A stretch of 64,000 nt of DNA from Chryseomicrobium palamuruense (lineage in GTDB: Bacteria; Bacillota; Bacilli; Bacillales_A; Planococcaceae), in NCBI RefSeq assembly GCF_042649045.1, contig NZ_JBHSEF010000022.1, positions 62,001 to 126,000 of the forward strand, given 5' to 3'. The position numbers were made by a program, and so were the translations under genes. Positions 58,158 through 64,000 of this stretch are shown here, one piece after another. Numbering within the stretch: the first letter of the stretch is position 1; every line of letters starts with the position of its first letter. Below the pieces are notes generated by a model, which saw nothing but the letters and a program-made list of their open reading frames with translations, did no database searches and was not told the DNA's origin.

Positions 58158-59357
58158 TTACATCTTGGAATTAGACGCACTGATCACTGGTGAAGTTTCG
58201 CGCTGTAAATTAAGGGTAAATGCTTCCAATCGATCCATTCCAAGAATCAGTTGTTCCATAGAATAAGCAAAAGAGATTCGAATGAATCCTTCTCCGAACG
58301 GTGTAAATACGCTACCTGGTACGACAGCGACACCTCCCTCTTGCAGTAAACGAGTTGCGAAATCGAAGCTCGATAAACCATATGTCCGGATGGAAGGGAA
58401 AATATAAAATGCTCCTTGCGGTTTTTCTACTTCCATACCGAGTTTTAGTAATCGATCGTAAACAAAGTCACGCCGTACTCGGTAAGCTTTATTCATTTCA
58501 AGCGGAGCATCAATCGAACCTGTCAACGCCTCAATCGTAGCATGCTGAGCAGGTACCGATGCACAAATGGTGTTATATGCATGAAGCAAAGTAATAGTAG
58601 CAATCCACTCGGCATCTCCGAATATAAAGCCAATCCGCCACCCTGTCATAGAATGCGATTTCGAAACGCCATGAATTAAAAATAGTTGTCTCCGTATTTC
58701 CGGGTAGCTAGCAAAGGATACGTGCTGTCCATCAAAGACATTCTCCGAGTAAATTTCATCTGAGAGAATAAACAGGTCTTTGTTCTTCAACACCTCAACG
58801 ATTTCATCGATCCGTTGTTTATCCATCGTGACGCCTGTCGGGTTCGAAGGATTATTAAACAGAATTGCTTTTGTGGAAGGTGTAATCGCTTGTTCAATCG
58901 AATAGGCATCCGGTTGAAGCCCTGTATGAGACGTATCTAAGTAGACCACACGGGCACCAGACAACTCAATCAAAGGCTCATAACCGGAATAGATCGGAGC
59001 AGGAATGATGACTTCATCGCCTGGTTCTAAAATTGTTCGGAAGATACTATCAATTGCTTCCGTTGCACCGTTTGTGACTATGATTTCTTTGATAGGATCA
59101 TATGTTGCGTTGAATTTCTGCGAGATGAAACGAGAGGCTGCTTCTCGTAAAGCAGGTAACCCTGCATTATGGGAATAGCCAGTTTGATTAGCTTGAATAG
59201 CGGCAATTCCAGCCTGCTTGACGGCTTCTGGTGTAGGGAAATCCGGTTGCCCTACTGTTAGATTCACAGCATCCGGATAATGGATCAATTGATTGGAAAA
59301 CTGACGTATTCCAGGAGGTTTTATTTGGCGCGAACGCGGATTAATGGATAATGACAT
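58158..59357 (-). CDS. patA: class I aminotransferase, PatA-like
   Basis: The PLP enzyme of 399 residues has TVGQPDFPTPEAVKQA, GYSHNAGLPALREAA, VTNGATEAIDSIFRTIL, PAPIYSGYEP, FNNPSNPTGVTM, the Asp in ILSDEIYSE, and the PLP Lys in GVSKSHSMTGWRIGF. Sequence follows B. subtilis PatA, an N-acetyl-LL-diaminopimelate aminotransferase of lysine and cell-wall precursor synthesis, but paralogues of other specificity exist. It is monocistronic here, with ATG 59357 behind AAAGGAGA. Confidence 0.87.
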   Translation of the reverse strand: MSLSINPRSRQIKPPGIRQFSNQLIHYPDAVNLTVGQPDFPTPEAVKQAGIAAIQANQTGYSHNAGLPALREAASRFISQKFNATYDPIKEIIVTNGATEAIDSIFRTILEPGDEVIIPAPIYSGYEPLIELSGARVVYLDTSHTGLQPDAYSIEQAITPSTKAILFNNPSNPTGVTMDKQRIDEIVEVLKNKDLFILSDEIYSENVFDGQHVSFASYPEIRRQLFLIHGVSKSHSMTGWRIGFIFGDAEWIATITLLHAYNTICASVPAQHATIEALTGSIDAPLEMNKAYRVRRDFVYDRLLKLGMEVEKPQGAFYIFPSIRTYGLSSFDFATRLLQEGGVAVVPGSVFTPFGEGFIRISFAYSMEQLILGMDRLEAFTLNLQRETSPVISASNSKM

Positions 59358-59514
59358 AAATGATCTCCTTTATATCGGTTTCTTTCTCTTAACTATACCT
59401 TCTCTCTCCCCTTCCTCCTAGCCTTTTCATACATCTTCCTAATTTTCAGAATCATCGTTTTCAGTAGCGATATATGATATACTCTAACTAATTTGAAAAG
59501 ATAGGGGAATCGCC

Positions 59515-60489
59515 ATGTTAAGAGATTTTTTTATCGCGTTATCTGAGAACCAGACGTTAAATGCTGCTGCTAAGCGCTATGGTTTGAAAATGGGCGCGCA
59601 ACACGTCGTTGCCGGTACTACAGTAGAAGAAACAATTGAAAGTATCAAGAAATTAAATGCCATGGGTATTTCTGCAACAGTAGATAACTTAGGGGAATTC
59701 GTTTTTGAACGTGAAGAAGCACTTGCTGCAAAAGAACAAATCTTGGCAGTCGTGGACGCAATCAACGAACATCAAGTAGATGCACACATTTCTCTAAAAC
59801 CTTCTCAATTAGGTCTAGACATCGACTATGATTTCGCTCTTGAAAACCTTCGTGAGATCGTTGATCATGCTAGCAAAACAGATATCTTTATTAACATTGA
59901 CATGGAGTCAAATAAACACCTCCAACCGTCATTTGATATTTTAGATGAATTATCAAAGGACTATGACAATGTCGGAACTGTGATTCAAGCCTACTTCTTC
60001 CGCGCGGAAGAAGACATCGAAAAATATAAAAACTTCCGCCTTCGTATTGTAAAGGGCGCTTACAAAGAGCCAGCAGAAGTTGCCTATCAAACAAAAGAAG
60101 AAATCGATGCAAACTATATCCAATTAATTGAGTATCATTTAATGAATGGAAAATTCACGTCGATTGCTACACATGACCATAACGTGATCAACCATGTAAA
60201 ACAATTTGTAAAAGATCACAATATTTCTACTGATAAATTTGAGTTCCAAATGCTTTATGGATTCCGTACAGATATGCAGAAAGAATTAGCTAACGAAGGC
60301 TACAACTTCTGTGTATACGTACCGTTCGGACAAGACTGGTACGGTTATTTTATGAGACGTTTAGCAGAACGTCCACAAAATATGAACCTTGTTGTAAAGC
60401 AAGTATTCACAAAAGATACAAACAAGATGCTTGGTTTAGCAGCTGCTGCATTTGCAGTAGGACGTCTATCTAAACGCAAAAAACGCTAA
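59515..60489 (+). CDS. putB: proline dehydrogenase (FAD-dependent, PutB type)
   Basis: The single-domain enzyme oxidises proline to pyrroline-5-carboxylate and feeds electrons to quinone at the membrane. The 324-residue barrel has HISLKPSQLGLDID, NIDMESNKHLQPSFDIL, FRLRIVKGAYKEPAEVAY, IATHDHNVINHV, EFQMLYGFRTDMQKEL and the substrate-binding end GYFMRRLAERPQN. The extra ~25 C-terminal residues (AAAAFAVGRLSKRKKR) are basic and hydrophobic and may be a membrane contact. The start is ATG 59515 behind TAGGGGAA. No P5C dehydrogenase is adjacent. Confidence 0.93.
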   Translation: MLRDFFIALSENQTLNAAAKRYGLKMGAQHVVAGTTVEETIESIKKLNAMGISATVDNLGEFVFEREEALAAKEQILAVVDAINEHQVDAHISLKPSQLGLDIDYDFALENLREIVDHASKTDIFINIDMESNKHLQPSFDILDELSKDYDNVGTVIQAYFFRAEEDIEKYKNFRLRIVKGAYKEPAEVAYQTKEEIDANYIQLIEYHLMNGKFTSIATHDHNVINHVKQFVKDHNISTDKFEFQMLYGFRTDMQKELANEGYNFCVYVPFGQDWYGYFMRRLAERPQNMNLVVKQVFTKDTNKMLGLAAAAFAVGRLSKRKKR

Positions 60490-60490
60490 A

Positions 60491-60535
60491 AAAGAAGCTC
60501 TATCCCAAAAAAAATATGGGATAGAGCTTTTATTT
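60491..60535. terminator. bidirectional terminator between putB and ilvE
   Basis: AAGCTCTATCCCA and TGGGATAGAGCTT form a 13-bp stem with A- and T-tracts on both sides, serving the converging putB and ilvE genes. Confidence 0.85.
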
Positions 60536-60537
60536 GT

Positions 60538-61605
60538 TTAAAATTCAATGGTCCATCCAAATGGATCTGGCAGTTGGCCACTTTGAATGCCCGTTAATGT
60601 ATCGTAGAGACGAGAAGACAACTCTCCTGCTTGACCGTTGTTCACATAGAATAATTCGTTCTGCCATTTAAATTCTCCAATTGGTGAAATGACAGCAGCT
60701 GTCCCCGTTCCCCACGCTTCTTCAAGTTTTCCAGTGCGATGAGCTTCCCGAATCTCTTCCATAGAAATGCGTCGTTCGATTACGGGCACTTCCCAGTATC
60801 GTAGCATATCAATGATGGAGCGTCGTGTGATCCCGTCCAAAATACTTCCGTTCAACGCAGGTGTCACTACTTTCCCGTCAATTTTAAAGAAGATATTCAT
60901 ACTACCCACTTCTTCTATATATTTTCGTTCAACTCCATCCAGCCACATGACTTGGGAATAGCCTTCTTCTGTCGCCTTTTCTTGTGCCTTTAAACTTGCT
61001 GCATAGTTCCCGGCTGTTTTTGCTGTTCCTGTTCCACCTGCCACAGCACGAACATATTGATTTTCAACAAGAATTTTGACTGGTGCAATTCCTTCTTTGT
61101 AGTAAGAACCTACTGGGGACAGAATAATCATAAATTTATATTTCTGTGAAGGAGCTACTCCGAGGTACCCTTCTGTTGCAATCATAAACGGACGAATATA
61201 GAGACTCGTTCCAGGAGCGGTCGGAATCCAGTCTTTTTCAATTTTTATTAATTCAATCAAGGATTCGAGCATGGCTTCTGGGTCGATTGCGGGCATGCTC
61301 ATTCGTTGACACGACTCATTCATCCGCTCGAAGTTTAGGTTTGGACGGAAGAGGCGCACCATTCCATTAGGTGATTTATACGCTTTCAGGCCTTCAAATA
61401 CCGTTTGTCCATAATGAAAGACAATGGCAGAAGGATCGAGAGTGAGCGGTTGATAAGGTTGAATACGCAAATCATGCCACCCCACCCCCGCAGTATAATC
61501 AGCAACAAACATATGGTCTGTAAACGTTCTTCCAAAAACTAATTGTTGATCAGGTACCTTTGCCTTTTTATCATGACAAACGTGTTTTTCTAAGCTAACT
61601 ACCAT
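60538..61605 (-). CDS. ilvE: branched-chain amino acid aminotransferase
   Basis: The class IV PLP aminotransferase of 355 residues makes or degrades valine, leucine and isoleucine. Visible are FTDHMFVADYTAGVGWHD, YGQTVFEGLKAYK, VRLFRPNLNFERMN, the PLP Lys in GTAKTAGNYAASLKAQ, and YIEEVGSMNIFF with LNGSILDGITRRSII. The layout matches B. subtilis YbgE/YwaA. It is a single gene and no T-box or other leader is seen in the 146 bp upstream. Confidence 0.95.
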   Translation of the reverse strand: MVVSLEKHVCHDKKAKVPDQQLVFGRTFTDHMFVADYTAGVGWHDLRIQPYQPLTLDPSAIVFHYGQTVFEGLKAYKSPNGMVRLFRPNLNFERMNESCQRMSMPAIDPEAMLESLIELIKIEKDWIPTAPGTSLYIRPFMIATEGYLGVAPSQKYKFMIILSPVGSYYKEGIAPVKILVENQYVRAVAGGTGTAKTAGNYAASLKAQEKATEEGYSQVMWLDGVERKYIEEVGSMNIFFKIDGKVVTPALNGSILDGITRRSIIDMLRYWEVPVIERRISMEEIREAHRTGKLEEAWGTGTAAVISPIGEFKWQNELFYVNNGQAGELSSRLYDTLTGIQSGQLPDPFGWTIEF

Positions 61606-61707
61606 TCACGGCACAACCTTTCGACTTTGCAGTTATTTGCAATATATTATATGCAATTATACACACTCTCTCGAAAAAGGGAAGTGATTTTTTAAAATTT
61701 TCGCATA

Positions 61708-61742
61708 ATAAAACCGCCTCAGCATGAGCCAAAGCGGTTGAG
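61708..61742 (-). terminator. terminator of the NlpC/P60 gene
   Basis: AACCGC...GCGGTT with further partial pairing inside is followed by TTATTA on the minus strand, just past the stop codon. Confidence 0.7.
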
Positions 61743-61751
61743 ATGATTTAT

Positions 61752-62231
61752 TTATTTTTTCGCAACAGATACTCCTGTTACTCGTTTTGCTCCAATGTAG
61801 CGTTTACCCCAGTAGTAAGGATCATTAATGCTTGAAACACTAACGCCTTTAGATGATGAAGAGTGCGCAAATTTATTGTTTCCGATGTAGATTCCCACAT
61901 GAGAAACTCCTTTACCGGATGTGTTGAAGAAGACGAGGTCTCCTACTTGAAGATTGGATTTCGCAACAGCCTTACCTGTTGCATACATTCCCCCACTTGT
62001 ACGTGGTAGGTTGATTCCTTGTTTTTTGAATACGTAGGTAACGTAACCTGAGCAATCAAAACCAGCGGCAGTTGTTCCACCTGAACGATATTTTACTCCC
62101 ATGACACTTTTCGCACTGGCAACGAGTTGGTTAGCATTGACTGAGCTTGCATCTGCAGATCCTGCAAATAAGCTGGTTGTTAATACAAACGATACGATGA
62201 CCGTGGCTATGAGCTTCTTAAGTAATGACAT
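61752..62231 (-). CDS. secreted NlpC/P60 peptidase
   Basis: The 159-residue protein has a signal peptide (LLKKLIATVIVSFVLTTSLF, cleavage near AGSADA) and a single NlpC/P60 domain of gamma-D-glutamyl-diaminopimelate endopeptidase type. The catalytic Cys lies in GFDCSGYVTYVF, the first His in SHVGIYIGNNKF, the second in KFAHSSSSKG. There are no LysM or SH3 domains, so it is a minimal cell-wall hydrolase. The start is ATG 62231 behind GGAGGA at a long spacing. Its promoter has a tandem WalR-type site, which fits wall-turnover control. Confidence 0.9.
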   Translation of the reverse strand: MSLLKKLIATVIVSFVLTTSLFAGSADASSVNANQLVASAKSVMGVKYRSGGTTAAGFDCSGYVTYVFKKQGINLPRTSGGMYATGKAVAKSNLQVGDLVFFNTSGKGVSHVGIYIGNNKFAHSSSSKGVSVSSINDPYYWGKRYIGAKRVTGVSVAKK

Positions 62232-62311
62232 CAGATATAATTCCTCCGTGGATTTCAAATTGTCAGATAACTTATCTGAAGTTATCTTACCACGTAAGGT
62301 ACTTAAATTAT

Positions 62312-62339
62312 TTTACAATTACATTACAATCGTGTTACA
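62312..62339 (-). promoter_or_regulatory. tandem WalR (YycF)-type binding site
   Basis: On the minus strand three hexamers, TGTAAC, TGTAAT and TGTAAA, follow at steps of 11 bp. Each neighbouring pair fits the WalR consensus TGTWAH-N5-TGTWAH. They lie about 80-110 bp upstream of the NlpC/P60 gene. WalRK controls autolysin genes in Bacillales. A leader palindrome (CAGATAA/TTATCTG, 62264-62278) overlaps a second one (GATAACTT/AAGTTATC) between this site and the start codon. Confidence 0.75.
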
Positions 62340-62477
62340 AAAGGCATATTTAGGTTTGAAGCTTCATAGAAAAGGAAATTAGAATTGTTGTACGTGTTTT
62401 TAATTAGAACCATTATTAGAAATAAGTTCGATTAAAATATTCTAGATGCTAATTTAATAGGATGATAAGCTACGTAA

Positions 62478-62520
62478 ATAGGGGTGAATTGTGCTGAAAC
62501 TATGCACAATTCATCCCTAT
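62478..62520. terminator. strong 17-bp hairpin in the DUF1206-P60 gap
   Basis: A 17-bp stem (one G-T pair), left arm 62478-62494 starting ATAGGGGTG and right arm 62504-62520, has a nine-base loop. The minus-strand T-run after it is short (TTTACG). It may end DUF1206 transcription. The other parts of 62340-62660 hold nothing I recognise. Confidence 0.5.
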
Positions 62521-62660
62521 TCTTATTTCTTCTTTAATAGAAACACATCTTCCATAACTCATGTGAACGAATTCAAATCTTTTAGGGGAAGTATGCATTC
62601 TTCTTTTGTCTATCAGCAGGCTTCATCATACCCATATCCATCAAAAAGATTCTTCCTATT

Positions 62661-63473
62661 TTATGAGCCGTGCCCAAAGTTCATTCGTTCGTAACGGCCT
62701 CGGACAATTTGATAGATACCATAAAGAATGAGACCAGCTGCTACAGCTGCTAAAATAAACATCCCATAAGGCTGCGCAGCTAGTTCATCTAGTGCGCCCC
62801 CAATTCCTTTGGAGTTATCGGGATTGTGTGTCCATGCTGTTCGTAAAAAGAAGAATCCGATTAATCCTAGCACAATCCCGCGAGCAATCAGTCCCGTTCG
62901 ACCTGCTTGTTTCGCCATTTTTATTTCCTTATCATTCATTTCATGTGTTTTTAATTGCTTTAAAAATTTGAGTCGTGCACCACTTTGCAGTTCATAAATT
63001 CCATAAATCAAAATAATGGCACCGATAAGTCCCACGAGCCACACACCAAAAGGTTGCTCCATCAAACGAGCAGAGATCTCTCTTTCAGATTCTCCACCAC
63101 TTGACGATGATTTCTTCCGAATTGCTAATAGTATGGCTGCTATAGCAAGATTCCCATGGATAATAGCACTAACAAAATAACCAATGCGTTTGATGAGACC
63201 TTTCCCATCTTTCCCCTCATACTGAGGGTCTTTAATTGCTTTAATTAAATTCCAAATGATGTATCCGAATAATCCGATGCCAATCAACCATAATAATAAC
63301 TTTCCGAAAGGCATTGTTGATACATATTCGACAGCTCCTGTTGTTCCAGTTGTATTGCCTCCTGGACCAAAGGCAGCAAGCAATGCCAACACACCAATAA
63401 TTATGTAGACGATTCCTTTTGTCATATAACCAGTTCGGCTGAACCGACGAATCCATGGTTTTGTCTCTTCCAC
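62661..63473 (-). CDS. DUF1206 membrane protein
   Basis: The ~270-residue protein has six transmembrane helices arranged as three two-helix units of about 70 residues. They begin near residue 14 (RTGYMTKGIVYIIIGVLAL), 95 (RIGYFVSAIIHGNLAIAAI) and 185 (RTGLIARGIVLGLIGFFFL). That triplicated pattern defines DUF1206 (PF06724). Function is unknown; homologues are found in many bacteria. The start is GTG 63473 (EETKPWIRRFSR) behind GGGGGAG. It is divergent from the small gene at 63636. Confidence 0.88.
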   Translation of the reverse strand: MEETKPWIRRFSRTGYMTKGIVYIIIGVLALLAAFGPGGNTTGTTGAVEYVSTMPFGKLLLWLIGIGLFGYIIWNLIKAIKDPQYEGKDGKGLIKRIGYFVSAIIHGNLAIAAILLAIRKKSSSSGGESEREISARLMEQPFGVWLVGLIGAIILIYGIYELQSGARLKFLKQLKTHEMNDKEIKMAKQAGRTGLIARGIVLGLIGFFFLRTAWTHNPDNSKGIGGALDELAAQPYGMFILAAVAAGLILYGIYQIVRGRYERMNFGHGS

Positions 63474-63635
63474 ACTCGCTCCCCCTTTTCTCAATGCTCT
63501 TCTTTCCCCGATTCTATGTATATAGAAACCTGCTATACTATGAAAAAGGGGGCATACGATAAAAAAATTTCTCTTCCGATTGAATGATAGTATTTGGTTA
63601 ACACCTACCCTCTTCACCGTGTTTTCTATGGAAAA

Positions 63636-63875
63636 GTGATTTATTCACAATTATCAGATCAGGAATTACTGCATTCTACGTTTTCAGGGATTGTCCATTA
63701 TGGAAGAGAAGATGTCAATGTGCTGTTAGCCGTTCTGGATGCGTATCGTCTGATACCTGATAAAATAGTTCGACAAGAAATGAGCGTTTATACTATGGCA
63801 CACTACAACGAAGAATCATTACAACCTTTAGATCAACAATTTGTCGCTGAGAGACTCGCAAAACTTGAAGCATAA
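63636..63875 (+). CDS. small protein of unknown function
   Basis: The 79-residue frame from GTG 63636 has no signal or membrane segment and looks helical, with IVHYGREDVNVLLAVLDAYRLI and DQQFVAERLAKLEA. The longer frame starts at TTG 63594, with no ribosome site; the GTG has only a weak GGAA before it. It lies between DUF1206 and the YuiD-like gene and ends at a bidirectional terminator, which supports it as real. I do not recognise a family. Confidence 0.6.
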   Translation: MIYSQLSDQELLHSTFSGIVHYGREDVNVLLAVLDAYRLIPDKIVRQEMSVYTMAHYNEESLQPLDQQFVAERLAKLEA

Positions 63876-63877
63876 AA

Positions 63878-63908
63878 AATGAGCACCCAGAATGGGTGAC
63901 CATTTTTT
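63878..63908. terminator. bidirectional terminator between the small gene and the YuiD-like gene
   Basis: AAAAAATG and CATTTTTT enclose an inner CACCC/GGGTG stem, giving T-tracts on both strands. Confidence 0.75.
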
Positions 63909-64000
63909 ATTGACCTTCAATTTTCGCAGAAATAATTCCAAGCACGGTTCCTAACATAGCTCCAGCCACCACTTCTATCGGTTGATGACCGAGCAATTCT
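63907..64000 (-). CDS. divergent PAP2-family membrane protein (YuiD-like), C-terminal end
   Basis: The last ~30 codons of a minus-strand gene are visible, ending in TAA 63909-63907. They read ELLGHQPIEVVAGAMLGTVL followed by GIISAKIEGQ. The phrase GH-x-P-x-E-V-x-x-G is the conserved C-terminal motif of the divergent PAP2 (DUF212) family, to which B. subtilis YuiD belongs. Enzyme activity is not established. The N-terminal part is outside the window. Confidence 0.82.
   Translation of the reverse strand, partial: ELLGHQPIEVVAGAMLGTVLGIISAKIEGQ

Noticed and set aside
59450..59466. CcpA cre-like site upstream of putB
   Set aside because: The minus strand TGAAAACGATGATT fits the first two thirds of the cre consensus but misses the final CA, which is too weak to call.

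Overview
The window reads as a chromosomal segment of a Gram-positive, low-to-moderate GC member of the Bacillales. Gene content and order match the Bacillus subtilis neighbourhoods ssrA-smpB-rnr-est-secG-eno-gpmI-tpiA-pgk-gapA-cggR, clpP-crh-whiA-yvcK-rapZ-trxB-yvcD-his and hprK-lgt-yvoD-ppaX-yvoF-uvrBA. ComK, an IDEAL-domain protein, the accessory SecA2/SlaP pair and an S-layer-homology protein make a Planococcaceae-like organism (Planococcus/Sporosarcina group) my best guess. This is inference from synteny; no database was searched.

Region 1 (1-4880, minus strand) is a tightly overlapping exopolysaccharide operon. In transcription order it holds a small unknown gene with a terminator behind it, a priming sugar transferase, a short chain-length/co-polymerase protein, a Wzx-type flippase, a Wzy-type polymerase, a GT4 glycosyltransferase and a CelD-like acetyltransferase cut by the window edge. 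Several of these genes lack a good ATG start. Region 2 (4881-8860) is an accessory stretch with a short-chain dehydrogenase, a PQQ-type sugar dehydrogenase lipoprotein, extragenic repeats, a 49-residue basic protein and a frameshifted second copy of it.

Region 3 (8862-23250, minus strand) is conserved housekeeping DNA: tmRNA and SmpB (ribosome rescue), RNase R, a carboxylesterase, SecG, the lower glycolysis operon behind its repressor CggR, a glutaredoxin-like protein, a TPM/LemA pair and ClpP with a CtsR box. Region 4 (23400-46000) holds a tRNA-Arg, Crh, WhiA, YvcK, RapZ, a Nudix hydrolase, TrxB and YvcD, then a histidine operon that lacks hisH and hisF, then yvoF-ppaX-yvoD-lgt-hprK, an amidase, a YvlB-like protein and uvrBA with a LexA box.

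Region 5 (46460-64000) is cell-surface and competence DNA. It contains an IDEAL-domain gene divergent from comK, a YhjD-like gene whose 3' end overlaps comK antisense, tagO, and secA2-slaP converging on a large secreted phosphodiester-glycosidase protein with three SLH domains. A glycosyltransferase and an O-antigen polymerase-like protein follow. The region ends with a PatA-like aminotransferase, proline dehydrogenase, branched-chain aminotransferase, an NlpC/P60 hydrolase behind a tandem WalR-like site, a DUF1206 membrane protein, a small unknown gene and the end of a YuiD-like gene.

The strongest leads are the his operon missing both subunits of imidazole glycerol phosphate synthase, the SecA2/SlaP/SLH locus next to glycan genes, the odd start codons in the exopolysaccharide operon, and several repeat families. 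I saw no CRISPR array, prophage, transposase or toxin-antitoxin pair.
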